Assembly: GCA_013823325.1 (NCBI GenBank)
Contig: PNLY01000045.1
Location: forward strand, 1-42,665
Length of the DNA stretch: 42,665 bases
Direction: 5' to 3'
Source of the DNA: Methylobacterium sp.
Lineage (GTDB): Bacteria; Pseudomonadota; Alphaproteobacteria; Rhizobiales; Beijerinckiaceae
Made by a program: the position numbers and the translations under genes. The notes beneath the pieces were generated by a model that saw only the letters and a program-made list of their open reading frames with translations, ran no database searches and was not told the origin of the DNA. Shown here in pieces: positions 17,352 through 28,282 of this stretch. Position 1 is the first letter of the stretch. Every line of letters starts with the position of its first letter.

Positions 17352-18299
17352 CTATTTCGAAGCGCGCTTCGCCTCGATCACGTCGAAGAGCTGGGCCGCG
17401 AGGTCCGGTCCGCCGAGCTTCTTGATGGCGCGCACGCCGGTCGGCGCGGTGACGTTGATCTCGGTCAGCTTGCCGCCGATCACGTCGATGCCGACCAGCA
17501 GCAGGCCACGCTCTCTGAGGGCCGGGCCGATGCGCTCGCAGATTTCGAGTTCGCGCTTCGACAGATCGGTCGGCCTGGCCGCGCCGCCGCGCACCATATT
17601 GGCGCGCAGATCGCCGACCGCAGGCACGCGGTTGACCGCGCCCGCCGCCTTGCCGTCGATCAGGATGATGCGCTTGTCGCCTTCCGACACCTCCTTGAGG
17701 AAGGCCTGGATTACCCAGGGCTCGCGGAAGAGATTGGCGAAGAGGTCGCAGAGCGAGCCGAAATTCGGGTCGCCCTTGCCGGTCTTGAACACGGTCGCGC
17801 CGCCATGGCCGTAGAGCGGCTTCATGACGATCTCGCCGAACTCCTCGCGGAAGGCCTCGATCTCGGCGCGGTCGCGCGTGATCAGCGTCGGCGGCATCAG
17901 CTCGGGGAAATGCGTGACGAACAGTTTTTCGGGTGCGTTGCGGACCTCTGTGGGGTCGTTGACCACCAGCGTCTTCGGATGGATGCGCTCGAGCATATGC
18001 GTCGAGGAGACATAGGCCATGTCGAAGGGCGGATCCTGGCGCAGCAGCACCACGTCGAGCGTCGAAAGGTCGGTGCGCTCGGGCTCACCCAGCGTGAAAT
18101 GGTCGCCCTCGACATCGCGGACCTCGACCGGATTGATCACGGCGGTGACCTTGCCGTCGCGCAGGGTCAGCTTGTCGGGCGTATAAGTGAAGAGCTTGTG
18201 GCCGCGCGCCTGCGCTTCCAGCATCAATGCGAAGCCGGTGTCGCCGGCGATGCGGACCTTCTCGATCGGGTCCATCTGGATGGCGACGTTCAGTGGCAT
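17352..18299 (-). CDS. gshB: Glutathione synthetase
   Basis: GshB joins gamma-glutamylcysteine and glycine with ATP to give glutathione. The 315-residue product matches the usual 315-316 length. It begins [15 protein letters not shown], has the family stretch [13 protein letters not shown], the ATP-grasp loop [13 protein letters not shown], and [19 protein letters not shown] near the end for metal and ATP binding. The ATG at 18299 has GGAGC about 9 bases upstream; a longer open frame to 18401 is not supported. It is the third gene after rsmI and yraN, an order common in alphaproteobacteria. Confidence 0.96.
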   Translation of the reverse strand: MPLNVAIQMDPIEKVRIAGDTGFALMLEAQARGHKLFTYTPDKLTLRDGKVTAVINPVEVRDVEGDHFTLGEPERTDLSTLDVVLLRQDPPFDMAYVSSTHMLERIHPKTLVVNDPTEVRNAPEKLFVTHFPELMPPTLITRDRAEIEAFREEFGEIVMKPLYGHGGATVFKTGKGDPNFGSLCDLFANLFREPWVIQAFLKEVSEGDKRIILIDGKAAGAVNRVPAVGDLRANMVRGGAARPTDLSKRELEICERIGPALRERGLLLVGIDVIGGKLTEINVTAPTGVRAIKKLGGPDLAAQLFDVIEAKRASK

Positions 18300-18369
18300 G
18301 GCGGAAGCTCCGGTTGCGGCCGTTATATCGGCTGCGACAGCCCGTTGGTGCAAGTGCCCCAGCCTTGCG

Positions 18370-18750
18370 TCAAAGCACCAGCTCGAACACGCCTGGCACA
18401 TGGCGGGGCAGGTGCCAGGGCGCGAGGAAGACGGCGTCGGCCCGCAGATTGCGCTGCATCGCCCAAGGATTGCGCGCCAGCCATTGCCGGATACGCGCCT
18501 CCATCAGCCGGCGCTTGTCCGCCGTGATCGCACTCGCCGCGTCGTCGAGCGCGGCGCGCGCCTTGACCTCGACGAAGACGATGTCGTTCCCGCGCGTCAT
18601 GATCAGGTCGATCTCGCCGCCCTTGCCGCCGAAGCGGCGCTGCAGCAGGCGGTAGCCCTTGAGGCTGAGGAAGGCGACGGCGAGCCATTCGCCGCGGCGG
18701 CCGGACAGGCCGGAACGGCGTGCGCGGCGGCTCCGCAGCGCCTCGCTCAT
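18370..18750 (-). CDS. yraN: YraN family nuclease-like protein
   Basis: A 126-residue member of the UPF0102/YraN family, small proteins with a restriction-endonuclease-like fold whose role is not settled. The core motif is [20 protein letters not shown], that is E-x-D followed by E-V-K, as in PD-(D/E)xK enzymes. The N-terminus is basic. The ATG at 18750 overlaps the rsmI stop by 4 bases (ATGA); the open frame to 19764 is a shadow of rsmI. The pairing with rsmI and a nearby LpoA-like gene is shared with E. coli (rsmI, lpoA, yraN). Confidence 0.92.
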   Translation of the reverse strand: MSEALRSRRARRSGLSGRRGEWLAVAFLSLKGYRLLQRRFGGKGGEIDLIMTRGNDIVFVEVKARAALDDAASAITADKRRLMEARIRQWLARNPWAMQRNLRADAVFLAPWHLPRHVPGVFELVL

Positions 18751-19667
18751 GGCGTGCGCGTCAATTCGAGGGCGCGGGCATAGACCATGCGGCGCGGCTG
18801 GCCGCTGGCGGCCGCGACCTGCGCCACCGCTTCCTTCAGCGAGACCTTGGCGAGCGCGGTACGCAAGGCTTCGTCGAGCGTGTCGCCCTGCGCGGCCGCG
18901 GCGGAAGCGTCGGGCGGGCCGATCACCACGACGATCTCGCCGCGCGCTTCCTCGGCCTCGGCGTAGTGGGTCGCGAGCTCCGGCAGGGCGCCCCGCCGGA
19001 CAGTCTCGTAATATTTGGTCAGCTCGCGCGCGACCGCTCCTGGCCGCGCGCCGAGCACCGCAGCGGCGTCGGCCAGCATCTCGGCGAGCCGGCGCGGCGA
19101 TTCGAAGAAGACCAGCGTGCCGGGAATGGCGGAAAGCTCGGTGAGGCGCCCCTTTCGCGCGGCGCTCTTCGGCGGCAGGAAGCCCTCGAAGAAGAAGCGG
19201 TCGGTCGGCAGCCCCGCCAGCACCAAAGCCGCCAGCACGGCCGAGGGGCCGGGAATGCCGGTGACCGGCAAGCCTTCCGCCACGACTTCGGCGACCAGTT
19301 TGTAGCCGGGATCGGAGACCAAGGGCGTGCCGGCATCGGAGATCAGCGCCAGCTTGCCGCCCTGGCGCAGCCTCTCCAGAACCTTCGGGCGCATCTGCGC
19401 GGCGTTGTGCTCGTGATAGGGCAGGAGCGGCGTCGCGATGCCGTAATGCGCCAGCAGCGTCTTCGAGGTCCTGGTGTCCTCGGCCAGCACTGCATCGGCT
19501 GCGGCGAGCGTCGACAGCGCCCGGAACGAGATGTCCTTGAGATTGCCGATCGGCGTCGCGACGATGTGCAGACCGGGCGCGAGCGGCTCGGCCTCGGCCC
19601 GGAGCCCGAAGGCCGCATAGCTCGGGGCGCGACCAACGGGAGGCGGGGCGGAAGACATGCCGGACAT
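18747..19667 (-). CDS. rsmI: 16S rRNA (cytidine1402-2'-O)-methyltransferase
   Basis: RsmI methylates the ribose of C1402 in the ribosomal P site using SAM. The 306-residue product has the tetrapyrrole-methylase fold with the signature VATPIGNLKDIS (about 37-48), the acidic loop AEDTRTSK, LISDAGTPLVSDPG, and GIPGPSAV. The start could be the ATG at 19667 or the one at 19658; no strong ribosome binding site separates them. It is divergent from the LpoA-like gene and coupled to yraN by a 4-base overlap. Confidence 0.95.
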   Translation of the reverse strand: MSGMSSAPPPVGRAPSYAAFGLRAEAEPLAPGLHIVATPIGNLKDISFRALSTLAAADAVLAEDTRTSKTLLAHYGIATPLLPYHEHNAAQMRPKVLERLRQGGKLALISDAGTPLVSDPGYKLVAEVVAEGLPVTGIPGPSAVLAALVLAGLPTDRFFFEGFLPPKSAARKGRLTELSAIPGTLVFFESPRRLAEMLADAAAVLGARPGAVARELTKYYETVRRGALPELATHYAEAEEARGEIVVVIGPPDASAAAAQGDTLDEALRTALAKVSLKEAVAQVAAASGQPRRMVYARALELTRTP

Positions 19668-19848
19668 GGCGGCGAAACTGCCACACCGATCGATAAGATG
19701 CCACCATTCCCCGGCGTTCTGCCCAGCAACCTAGAGTTAACAACTTGAAAATAGCCTTGCTCACTGGCAGGACTTGTCCACGGTTCGGAACAAGATTCAG
19801 CCGGGGTGGGCGCGTCTCGCGCCTTGCCGAGGAGTGGAGACGAAAACC

Positions 19849-21060
19849 GTGTCGCGTCAGAGCAAGCTCCTCACTCCGCCCAGCCGTCGCCTCATCCTGT
19901 TGTCCGGCGTCGGCGCCGTGCTCGCCGCCTGCAGCGGCGGAACCGGCGGCTTCCCCGGCTTCGATAGCCCCTCCGCGCCCCAGGCCGGCGGCAATGCGCC
20001 GCCCAGCGGCCCGACTATCGGCACCGGTTCGGTCAAAGTCGGCCTGATCCTGCCGTTGACGGCCGAGGGTTCGGGCGCGACCGTCGGCAATTCGCTCAAG
20101 AACGCCGCCGAGATGGCGCTCGCCGAATTTCCCGGCGCCGACCTGACCTTGCTGGTCAAGGATGATCGCGGCACGCCGGACGGCGCCCAGGCCGCGGCGC
20201 AGGAAGCTCTGCGCGAAGGTGCCGAGTTGATCATCGGCCCGCTTTTCGCGCCTTCGGTGCAGGCCGTCGGCCAGGTCGCCCGCAGTGCCGGCAAGCCGGT
20301 GATCGCCTTCTCCAGCGACAGCAACGTCGCCGCTCGCGGCGTCTATCTGCTCTCCTTCCCGCCGGAGAACGACGTCAATCGCGTCATCGCTTATGCCTCG
20401 GCGCAGGGACGCAAGTCCTTCGCGGCGCTGGTGCCTGAGACCGCCTATGGCAAGGTCGTCGAGGGCGCCTTCCAGCAGGCCGTGGCCAATCGCGGCGCCC
20501 GCGTCGTGGTGATCGAGCGCTTCGGTTCCGACCAGAACAGCATGCGCGCTGCCGCCACGCGGCTGGCGCCGGCGCTGCAGCAGGCGGACGCGCTGTTCGT
20601 ACCGGCCGACGCGGCGACGATGTCGAGCCTCGGCCTCCTCCTGCAGCAGGCCGGCTACGACCCGGCCAAGGTCAAGCCGCTCGGCACCGGTGTCTGGAAC
20701 GACGCCAATGTCGCGCGGGTCCCGGCGATCCAGGGCGGCTGGTTCGCCTCGCCCGACACGGCCGGCTTCAACGCCTTCGCCGGCCGTTACCAGAAGCGCT
20801 TCAACAGCGCCCCGACCCGCACCGCGACGCTGTCTTATGATGCGGTCTCGCTGGCAGCGGCGCTCGCCCGCACGCAGGGCAGCCAGCGCTTCTCGGAAAG
20901 CGTGCTGACCAATGCCTCCGGCTTCGCCGGCGCCGACGGCGTCTTCCGCTTCCGCCCGGACGGGCTGAACGAGCGCGGCCTTGCCGTGCTCGAACTGCGC
21001 AATGGCCAGATCGTCACGGTCAACGCCGCCCCGCGCGATCTCGGCCCGCGTACGAATTGA
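19849..21060 (+). CDS. LpoA/LppC-like lipoprotein (penicillin-binding protein activator)
   Basis: A 403-residue lipoprotein with a periplasmic-binding-protein fold, of the family annotated as penicillin-binding protein activator; in E. coli LpoA activates PBP1A from the outer membrane. The chosen GTG at 19849 gives a clean lipoprotein signal (basic MSRQSK, hydrophobic core, lipobox LAAC) and follows a GGAGTGGAG purine stretch. The mature part starts with a Gly/Pro-rich linker, then VKVGLILPLTAEGS and ELIIGPLFAPSV, typical of type I binding proteins. It lacks the long TPR N-terminal domain of E. coli LpoA, so the activator role is inferred. A branched-chain amino-acid-type binding protein is the alternative. 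Confidence 0.8.
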   Translation: MSRQSKLLTPPSRRLILLSGVGAVLAACSGGTGGFPGFDSPSAPQAGGNAPPSGPTIGTGSVKVGLILPLTAEGSGATVGNSLKNAAEMALAEFPGADLTLLVKDDRGTPDGAQAAAQEALREGAELIIGPLFAPSVQAVGQVARSAGKPVIAFSSDSNVAARGVYLLSFPPENDVNRVIAYASAQGRKSFAALVPETAYGKVVEGAFQQAVANRGARVVVIERFGSDQNSMRAAATRLAPALQQADALFVPADAATMSSLGLLLQQAGYDPAKVKPLGTGVWNDANVARVPAIQGGWFASPDTAGFNAFAGRYQKRFNSAPTRTATLSYDAVSLAAALARTQGSQRFSESVLTNASGFAGADGVFRFRPDGLNERGLAVLELRNGQIVTVNAAPRDLGPRTN

Positions 21061-21124
21061 CGCCGCGACCGGGCGTCAGTCTCGGGCGGTGCGCAGCGCC
21101 ATCCCGAGAATCTGCTGCAGAATG

Positions 21125-21151
21125 AGGCGCCCCTTCAAGGGCGCCTTTTTT
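21125..21151 (+). terminator. Rho-independent terminator of the LpoA-like gene
   Basis: An 8-bp perfect stem AGGCGCCC / GGGCGCCT with a 6-base loop is followed at once by a run of six T (21146-21151). It lies 65 bases after the stop of the LpoA-like gene. On the opposite strand there is no T-run, so it works only in the plus direction. Confidence 0.93.
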
Positions 21152-21159
21152 GTCATAAG

Positions 21160-21183
21160 ATGCTCGGGCCTGCGCCCGAGCAT
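21160..21183. repeat. Short palindromic repeat between lpoA-like and maeB
   Basis: A perfect 10-bp inverted repeat, ATGCTCGGGC / GCCCGAGCAT with a 4-base loop, in the gap between the two convergent genes. It is flanked by GTCAT and GACG, like intergenic palindromes common in Hyphomicrobiales. It is a different family from the repeat at 11774. With no T-run on the minus strand it is not an obvious terminator for maeB. Confidence 0.75.
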
Positions 21184-21194
21184 GACGGCAGGCG

Positions 21195-23501
21195 TCACCC
21201 GCCGATGTTGAACGCCGCCAGCGCCGCCATGTTGACGATGTCGGAATCCTTCGCTCCGAGCGGGACGATCTGCACCGGCTTGTCGAGGCCGACCAGCAGT
21301 GGGCCGATCACGGTGGCGCCGCCGAGCTCCTGCAGCATCTTGGTCGAGATCGAGGCCGAGTGGAACGCCGGCATCACCAGGACGTTCGCCGGTCCGGTCA
21401 GGCGGCAGAACGGGTATTGCGCCATCAGGTCGCGATTGAGCGCGACATCGGCAGCCATCTCCCCGTCATATTCGAAGTCGACGCGCTGGCCGTCGAGGAT
21501 CGTCACGGCGTCGCGCACCTTCTCCGAGCGCTCGCCGGCCGGATGGCCGAAGGTCGAGAAGGCGAGCATCGCGACCTTCGGCTCATAGCCGAGCCGGCGG
21601 GCGACGCCGGCCGCCTCGATCGCGATCTCCGACAATTCCTTCGCCGTCGGCATCTCGGTGATCGCGGTGTCGGCGACGAGCACGGTGCGCCCGCGCGTGA
21701 TCGCGATCGAGACGCCGATCAGGCGATGGCCCGGCCGGTCGTCGATGACGCGGCGGACCTCTTCCAGAGCGATCGAGTAGTTGCGGGTGACGCCGGTCAC
21801 CATCGCGTCGGCGTCGCCGAGCGCCACCATGGCGGCGGCGAAATGGTTGCGGTCCTGGTTGATCAGGCGCTGGCAGTCGCGGAAGAGATAGCCGTGCCGC
21901 TGCAGCCGCTCGTAGAGATATTGCGCATAGGCAGAGTTGCGGTGCGAGAGCCTGGCGTTCTGGACCTCGATGCCCTTGGCGGCGAGGTCGACGCCCAGAT
22001 GCTCCGCGGTCTCGTTGATGCGCTCCTCGCGTCCGACCAGGATCGCCTTGCCGAGCTCCTGGTTGACGAAGGAGGCGGCGGCGCGGATGACCTGCTCCTC
22101 CTCGCCCTCGGCGAAGACGACGCGCTTGGGATAGCGCCGGACGCGCTCGAAGATGCGGTTGAGCGTGCCGGTGACGGGATCGCGCCGGGCCGAAAGTTGC
22201 GCCTTGTAGGCGCCGGTGTCGACGATCGGCTTGCCGGCGACGCCGGTGTCCATCGCCGCCTTGGCGACCGCCATCGGCACGACATGGATCAATCGCGGAT
22301 CGAACGGCACCGGGATGATGTAGTCCTTGCCGTAGCGCGGGCGCGCGCCCTGATAGGCGGCGGCGACCTCGTCGGGCACATCCTCGCGGGCCAGCATGGC
22401 CAGAGCTTCGGCGGCGGCGATCTTCATCTCCATGTTGATGGTGGTGGCGCGGACATCGAGCGCGCCGCGGAAGATGAAGGGAAAGCCGAGCACGTTGTTG
22501 ACCTGGTTCGGATAGTCCGAGCGCCCGGTCGCCATGATCGCGTCGTCGCGGATGGCCGCGACCTCCTCCGGCGTGATCTCCGGATCGGGATTGGCCATGG
22601 CGAAGATGATCGGGTTCTTCGCCATCGAGGCGACCATCTCCGGCGTCACCGCGCCCTTCTGCGACAGACCGAAGAAGGCGTCGGCCCCCTCCATCGCCTG
22701 CGCCAGCGTGCGTCGGTCGGTGACCGCAGCATGGGCCGATTTCCACTGGTTCATGCCCTCGGTGCGGCCCTGGTAGATCACGCCCTTGGTGTCGCAGAGG
22801 ATGACATTGTCGGGCTTGAAGCCCATCGCCTTGAGCAATTCGATGCAGGCGATCGCGGCGGCCCCGGCGCCGTTAATGACGAGCCTGGTCGACTTGACGT
22901 CGCGGCCGGTCAGGTCGAGCGCGTTGATCAGGCCTGCGGCGGCGATGATCGCGGTGCCGTGCTGGTCGTCATGGAAGACCGGGATGTCCATCAATTCGCG
23001 CAGGCGCTGCTCGATGATGAAGCATTCCGGCGCCTTGATGTCCTCGAGATTGATGCCGCCGAAGGATGGACCGAGATAGCGCACGGCCTCGATGAACTTG
23101 TCGGGATCCTCGGTGTCCACCTCGAGATCGATCGAATCGACGTCGGCGAAGCGCTTGAACAGGATCGACTTGCCTTCCATCACCGGCTTGGAGGCGAGCG
23201 CGCCGAGATTGCCGAGACCGAGAATGGCAGTGCCGTTCGAGATCACCGCGACCAGATTGGCGCGGGCGGTGTAGTCATAGGCGCGGCTGTGGTCCTCGGC
23301 GATGGCGAGGACCGGCACCGCGACACCCGGCGAATAGGCCAGTGACAGGTCGCGCTGGGTCGCCATCGGCACGGTTGGAATGATTTCGAGCTTGCCGGGC
23401 CTCCCCTGCGAGTGGAAGAGCAGCGCCTCCTGATCGGTGAAGGTCGGACGGGCGCGCTTGGTCGGGAGGGAGCGATCGTTCATGCGTCTGTTCTTTTTCA
23501 C
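21195..23501 (-). CDS. maeB: NADP-dependent malic enzyme with phosphotransacetylase-like domain
   Basis: MaeB decarboxylates malate to pyruvate with reduction of NADP. The 768-residue product has the usual three-part layout: malic enzyme N-terminal domain (YSPGVAVPV, the Lys region [14 protein letters not shown]), the NAD(P) domain ([13 protein letters not shown] near the start, then [10 protein letters not shown]), and a C-terminal PTA_PTB-like domain from about residue 430 that regulates rather than catalyses. The preferred start is a GTG at 23501 with GAGGAAA 5 bases upstream; ATG codons at 23528 and 23483 are possible but poorly placed. It converges on the LpoA-like gene. Confidence 0.95.
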   Translation of the reverse strand: MKKNRRMNDRSLPTKRARPTFTDQEALLFHSQGRPGKLEIIPTVPMATQRDLSLAYSPGVAVPVLAIAEDHSRAYDYTARANLVAVISNGTAILGLGNLGALASKPVMEGKSILFKRFADVDSIDLEVDTEDPDKFIEAVRYLGPSFGGINLEDIKAPECFIIEQRLRELMDIPVFHDDQHGTAIIAAAGLINALDLTGRDVKSTRLVINGAGAAAIACIELLKAMGFKPDNVILCDTKGVIYQGRTEGMNQWKSAHAAVTDRRTLAQAMEGADAFFGLSQKGAVTPEMVASMAKNPIIFAMANPDPEITPEEVAAIRDDAIMATGRSDYPNQVNNVLGFPFIFRGALDVRATTINMEMKIAAAEALAMLAREDVPDEVAAAYQGARPRYGKDYIIPVPFDPRLIHVVPMAVAKAAMDTGVAGKPIVDTGAYKAQLSARRDPVTGTLNRIFERVRRYPKRVVFAEGEEEQVIRAAASFVNQELGKAILVGREERINETAEHLGVDLAAKGIEVQNARLSHRNSAYAQYLYERLQRHGYLFRDCQRLINQDRNHFAAAMVALGDADAMVTGVTRNYSIALEEVRRVIDDRPGHRLIGVSIAITRGRTVLVADTAITEMPTAKELSEIAIEAAGVARRLGYEPKVAMLAFSTFGHPAGERSEKVRDAVTILDGQRVDFEYDGEMAADVALNRDLMAQYPFCRLTGPANVLVMPAFHSASISTKMLQELGGATVIGPLLVGLDKPVQIVPLGAKDSDIVNMAALAAFNIGG

Positions 23502-23616
23502 AGGCGTTTCCTCGGGGGGAACGACCATAGGGCAGCGCCGCTTTCCTCGACAAGGCGCGAATGTGGGACAGCAGTTTTACCGCGGCGGCAGGGATCGGCG
23601 CGGGATCAGGACAGCT

Positions 23617-25452
23617 TCAGAGGCCGGCGCGCATGCGTGCGACGCTGTCGCCGACATAGCGGTCGAGCTCGACCGCCTGTTCTGAGACCAGGCGCGCCGC
23701 GGCGACGACGCGGGCGGCGGCCTCGCCGGTGGCGCGGGCCTCGCCCCCGGCGCTGGCGACGTTCTCGGTGACGGTGGCGGCGGAGCCTGCGACGGCCTGG
23801 GCGTCGAGGGCGATCTCCGAGGCGATCCCGCCCTGGCGGGTGACGACCTGGGCGATCGCGTCCGAGGTCGTCTCGATCGTCCCCATCGTGCCTTCGATCT
23901 GCCCGACGGCGTCGGCAACCGCCGCGGCGGCCCCGCGGATCTCCTGCAGCGTCGCGGCGATGTCCTGCGTCGCCTGCTGGGTCTGCTCGGCCAGGTTCTT
24001 GACCTCGCCGGCGACCACCGAGAAGCCGCGCCCGGCGGCGCCGGCGCGCGCCGCCTCGATCGTCGCATTGAGCGCGAGCAGGTTGGTGCGCACTGCGATG
24101 TCCTCAATGAACGCAAGCACGGCGCCGACCTTGTCGGCGGCGACCGCGAGCCCGTCGACATCGGTCCTGGTCGAGCGGACATGCTTGGCCGCCTGCCGGG
24201 CGGTCTGCGCGGCAAGATCGGTCTGGCGCGTCAGCTCGCGGATCGAGGCGTCGATCCGCTCGGCCGCATCGGCGACGCTGCCGACGCGCTGGGAGGCGAG
24301 CTCGGCCTGCTGCGTCGCTTCCCCGGCGCGGGCGGTAGTGCGGTCGGCATTGGCGGCCATGCCTTGCGCCGCCTCCAGCATGCTGCGGGCGGAGTTCCCG
24401 ACCCGATGCAGCGCCTTGCCCACGGTCGCTTCGAGATTGACGGCGAGCTCCTCAAGTGCGGCCTTGCGCAGCGTCTCGATCTCCTGCCGGCCGGTCGCCA
24501 GCGTCTTCTCCGTGGTCACATCGAGCAGGATACCGTCCCAGATCGTGGTGCCATCGGGCAGCCGGCGTCTGGTCGCCTCGCTGCGCAGCCAGACGATGCC
24601 GCCATCGGCGGCCTCGTAGCGCAGCTCGGTGCGCCGGTGCCCGAACTCGTCGGTCTGTTCGTCCTCGTTCGCCGACGAACAGCGCTGCCTGTCCTCCGGC
24701 AGGATTCTTGACAGCAGAATCTCGGGATCGCGCTCGATGGCCTCGCGGTCTATGCCGAGGAGCTCGCCAAGGCGATAGCTGATGAACCGATAGCTGCCCT
24801 GACCGTCCGGCGCGACGATGCGCTGGTAGAGCGTGCCCGGCACATGGTCGAGCAGGGTCTTGTAACGATAGGACGTCTCGCGCCGCTCGCGGTCATTGCT
24901 CAGGACGAGGCCGACGAGCACGGTCCCGATCGTGCCGACCACGATCATGATCGGCACCGCCTCGGTGAGGAAGCGTTCTGCCGCTGCCCTGCTCGGCATG
25001 AAGATGACCGAGGCGAGCAGGCAGCCGGCGCTGACCAGGCTGAGCCGGACGAGATCATGGACCGTCAACGAACGCTTCTGCCGGCCGAGCCAAGCGGCAT
25101 AGATCACCCCCGCGACCGCATGCAGAACGATCCCCGCGATCCCGGTCGGCATCCCGACACCACCGAGATTATAGCGCGCCGCAGCCAGCGGGACGGCGGT
25201 CAGCAGCGCTGCGATCGGCCCGCCGATCGGCCCGGCCAGGATTGCGAAGGTATTGCGCGAATCGACCACCAGTCCGGGCTGGATCACGAAAGGATTGGCC
25301 ATGCTGCACAGCGCGGCGACTGCGAAGAGCACGCCCACGGCGAGCTGGCGTAGCAGCGGACGCCGGTCGATCCAGCTGGCGCTCGCTGTCAGGATCAGGG
25401 CCGCCAGCAGCAGGAAGGACAGGCTTTCGATCAGATTGATGAACAGCGACAT
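23617..25452 (-). CDS. Methyl-accepting chemotaxis-type receptor with LytS-type 5TM sensor and PAS domain
   Basis: A 611-residue membrane signal transducer. Residues 1-185 hold about six hydrophobic segments; the stretch around 66-98 ([20 protein letters not shown], then AARYNLGG) matches the 5TMR_LYT sensor of LytS/YhcK proteins. Residues about 197-315 form a PAS domain of PAS_3 type (VPGTLYQRI, ending [12 protein letters not shown]). Residues about 330-600 are the methyl-accepting signalling coiled coil, with the CheA/CheW contact tip [17 protein letters not shown] and [18 protein letters not shown]. There is no HAMP domain and no periplasmic ligand domain. It is divergent from mutS; the 103-base gap is AT-rich around 25490-25515. 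No che genes are nearby. Confidence 0.9.
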   Translation of the reverse strand: MSLFINLIESLSFLLLAALILTASASWIDRRPLLRQLAVGVLFAVAALCSMANPFVIQPGLVVDSRNTFAILAGPIGGPIAALLTAVPLAAARYNLGGVGMPTGIAGIVLHAVAGVIYAAWLGRQKRSLTVHDLVRLSLVSAGCLLASVIFMPSRAAAERFLTEAVPIMIVVGTIGTVLVGLVLSNDRERRETSYRYKTLLDHVPGTLYQRIVAPDGQGSYRFISYRLGELLGIDREAIERDPEILLSRILPEDRQRCSSANEDEQTDEFGHRRTELRYEAADGGIVWLRSEATRRRLPDGTTIWDGILLDVTTEKTLATGRQEIETLRKAALEELAVNLEATVGKALHRVGNSARSMLEAAQGMAANADRTTARAGEATQQAELASQRVGSVADAAERIDASIRELTRQTDLAAQTARQAAKHVRSTRTDVDGLAVAADKVGAVLAFIEDIAVRTNLLALNATIEAARAGAAGRGFSVVAGEVKNLAEQTQQATQDIAATLQEIRGAAAAVADAVGQIEGTMGTIETTSDAIAQVVTRQGGIASEIALDAQAVAGSAATVTENVASAGGEARATGEAAARVVAAARLVSEQAVELDRYVGDSVARMRAGL

Positions 25453-25555
25453 GACGGGCCCTTGGCCGGGAACGGCCCATCGACCCTGCTAAAATATGTT
25501 GAAAGCAGTCCTAACGGATGGCCTTGCCGGCGTGATTTGCTAGCGTGCGCGCCCC

Positions 25556-28282
25556 ATGCGCCACACCACGCCATCAGACATCGCGGAAGCCAAGCCCGCC
25601 CCTGCGGCCGATGCAGGCCGCGTCACGCCGATGATGGCGCAGTACGTCGAGATCAAGGCCAATAATCCGGACTGCCTGCTGTTCTACCGGATGGGCGATT
25701 TCTACGAATTGTTCTTTAAGGACGCCGAGATCGCCTCGCGCACCCTCGGCATCGTGCTGACCAAGCGCGGCAAGCATCTGGGCGAGGACATCGCCATGTG
25801 CGGCGTCCCGGTCGAGCGCGCCGACGACTATCTGCAGAAGCTGATCGCTGCCGGCCACCGCGTCGCCGTCTGCGAGCAGACCGAGGATCCGGCCGAGGCC
25901 AAGAAGCGCGGCGCCAAATCGGTGGTGAAGCGCGACGTCGTCCGCCTCGTCACGCCCGGCACCATCACCGAGGAGCGCCTGCTCGACCCCGGAAGGGCGA
26001 GCCTCCTCGTCGCCGTGGCGCGCCGCCGGCTCTCGGATGAGATCCATGCCTATGGCATCGCCGCGGTCGACATCTCGACCGGCCGCTTCGCCGTGCTGGA
26101 GACCGACCAGCGTGGCCTCGCGGTCGAGCTCGCCCGCCTGGAGCCGCGCGAGATCGTCTGTCCCGACGCGATCCATGACGACCCCGAGCTCAGGGAATTC
26201 TGGCGCGATGTCGCTGCTCCCGTGACGCCGCTGGCACGCGAGGGGCTCGACCCGGCTTCCGGCGAACGCCGGCTGAAGGAGTTCTTCGGTGTCGCCACGC
26301 TCGATGCCTTCGGCGCCTTCAGCCGCGCCGAGATCGCGGCTGCCGCGGCTGCGCTCGCCTATGTCGAGCGCACCCAGCGGGGAGCCCGCCCGCCTCTGTC
26401 GCCGCCCGTCCGCGAGGGCATGAGCGCGACGATGCTGATCGACGCGGCGACCCGCGCCAATCTCGAACTGACCCGTACCCTCGCAGGCGAGCGCACCGGC
26501 AGCCTGCTCGCCACCATCGACCGGACGGAGACGCCGGGCGGCAGCCGCCTGCTCGCCGAGCGCCTGGCCGGGCCGCTCACCGATCCCGAGGCGATCGGCC
26601 GGCGGCATGACGCCGTCGCGCTGCTGGTCGAAGTGCCCTCGCTGCGCGAGGCGCTGCGGCGCGATCTGTCGCGCGTGCCCGACATCGCCCGGGCACTGGC
26701 CCGGCTCTCGCTCGACCGTGGCGGCCCGCGCGATCTCGCTGCGCTCGGCGCCGGGCTCGATGCCGCCCGCGGTGTCGCCGCTGCGCTGCTGCGCCAGGGC
26801 GATCTGCCTGACGAATTGCGCGAGGCGGCGCTGGCGCTCGGCCGCACCGATCCCGATCTTGCGACCCGCCTCTCCACGACGCTCGCGGACGAATTGCCGC
26901 TGCTGAAGCGCGATGGCCGCTTCGTGCGCGAGGGCTTCGATCCCGCGCTCGACGAACTGCGCCTGCTCCAGGTCGATTCGCGCAAGGTGATCGCACAATT
27001 GCAGGCGCGCTATGCCGCCGAGACCGACTGCCGGACGCTGCGGATCAAGCATAATTCCATGCTCGGCTATTTCGTCGAGGTGCCGCAGGCCGTCGGCGAG
27101 AACTTCCTGAGAGAGCCTTGGCGCGCCGTCTTCGTGCACCGCCAGACCATGTCGGATGCGATGCGCTTCTCCTCGCTCGAGCTCGGCGAGCTCGAGGCCA
27201 AGATCGCCTCAGCCGCCGACCGGGCGCTGAAGCTGGAGCTCTCGATCTTCGCCGCCCTGACGGAGGCGGTCCTCGCGCAGGCCGAGCCGATCAAGGCGGC
27301 GGCGCAGGCGCTCGCCGTGATCGACGTCGCGGCGGCCCTGGCCGAGCTTGCGATCGATGGCGGCTGGACGCGTCCGCAGGTCGATGACGGCGCCGCCTTC
27401 ACCATCAAGGCCGGTCGGCATCCCGTGGTCGAAGCGGCGCTGAAGCGCCAGGGCCAGCCCTTCGTCGCCAATGACAGCGAGCTTTCGGCAGCAGGCAAAG
27501 GCCGAGATGGTCGCATCTGCCTGATCACCGGCCCGAACATGGCCGGTAAGTCGACCTTCCTGCGCCAGAACGCGCTGATCGCCGTGCTTGCCCAGATGGG
27601 CTCCTTCGTGCCGGCGCAAAACGCCCATATCGGCGTGGTCGACCGCTTGTTCTCGCGCGTCGGCGCCGCCGACGATCTCGCCCGCGGGCGCTCGACCTTC
27701 ATGGTCGAGATGGTCGAGACCGCCGCGATTCTCAATCAGGCCGGCCCGCGCGCCTTGGTCATCCTCGACGAGATCGGCCGTGGCACCGCGACCTTCGACG
27801 GTCTCTCGATCGCCTGGGCGGCGATCGAGCATCTGCACGAGGCCAATCGCTGCCGGGCGCTGTTCGCGACGCATTATCACGAGCTGACGGCGCTGGCGGA
27901 GCGGCTCGACCGCGTCGTCAACGCCACCGTGCGCGTCACCGAATGGAACGGCGAGGTCGTCTTCCTGCACGAGGTCGTGCCGGGCGCCGCCGATCGCTCC
28001 TATGGCATCCAGGTCGCAAAACTTGCCGGCCTGCCGCCGGCCGTGGTTGAGCGCGCCCGCGCCATCCTCTCCGAGCTGGAGAAGAGCGAGCGCGAGAAGC
28101 CTGTCGCGGCCCTGGTCGATGACCTGCCACTCTTCGCGGTGCAGATGAGAAAGCCCGCGCCGGCGGCAGCTCCGCCCGCCGGTCCCGATGAATTGCGCGA
28201 GGCGCTCGCCGGGCTCGATCCCGACGAGATGACGCCGCGCGAGGCGCTGGAAGCGCTCTACAAGCTCAAGCGGCTGAACTGA
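25556..28282 (+). CDS. mutS: DNA mismatch repair protein MutS
   Basis: MutS recognises mismatches and small loops in DNA and starts methyl-independent or MutL-dependent repair. The 908-residue product has the mismatch wedge GDFYE (Phe49, Glu51), the core and clamp domains, and the ATPase with Walker A GPNMAGKS (Lys665), Walker [16 protein letters not shown], and the ATHYHELT switch. The C-terminal tail ends in a helical tetramerisation-like segment ([20 protein letters not shown]). The ATG at 25556 has no strong ribosome binding site. It is complete, which argues against a hypermutator state. The last 17 bases overlap the convergent flavoprotein gene. Confidence 0.97.
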   Translation: MRHTTPSDIAEAKPAPAADAGRVTPMMAQYVEIKANNPDCLLFYRMGDFYELFFKDAEIASRTLGIVLTKRGKHLGEDIAMCGVPVERADDYLQKLIAAGHRVAVCEQTEDPAEAKKRGAKSVVKRDVVRLVTPGTITEERLLDPGRASLLVAVARRRLSDEIHAYGIAAVDISTGRFAVLETDQRGLAVELARLEPREIVCPDAIHDDPELREFWRDVAAPVTPLAREGLDPASGERRLKEFFGVATLDAFGAFSRAEIAAAAAALAYVERTQRGARPPLSPPVREGMSATMLIDAATRANLELTRTLAGERTGSLLATIDRTETPGGSRLLAERLAGPLTDPEAIGRRHDAVALLVEVPSLREALRRDLSRVPDIARALARLSLDRGGPRDLAALGAGLDAARGVAAALLRQGDLPDELREAALALGRTDPDLATRLSTTLADELPLLKRDGRFVREGFDPALDELRLLQVDSRKVIAQLQARYAAETDCRTLRIKHNSMLGYFVEVPQAVGENFLREPWRAVFVHRQTMSDAMRFSSLELGELEAKIASAADRALKLELSIFAALTEAVLAQAEPIKAAAQALAVIDVAAALAELAIDGGWTRPQVDDGAAFTIKAGRHPVVEAALKRQGQPFVANDSELSAAGKGRDGRICLITGPNMAGKSTFLRQNALIAVLAQMGSFVPAQNAHIGVVDRLFSRVGAADDLARGRSTFMVEMVETAAILNQAGPRALVILDEIGRGTATFDGLSIAWAAIEHLHEANRCRALFATHYHELTALAERLDRVVNATVRVTEWNGEVVFLHEVVPGAADRSYGIQVAKLAGLPPAVVERARAILSELEKSEREKPVAALVDDLPLFAVQMRKPAPAAAPPAGPDELREALAGLDPDEMTPREALEALYKLKRLN

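Noticed and set aside
21360..23345. Plus-strand open frame of 661 codons opposite maeB
   Set aside because: maeB has full-length family motifs on the minus strand. The antisense frame is His/Arg/Gly/Asp-rich, with no recognisable motif or good start.
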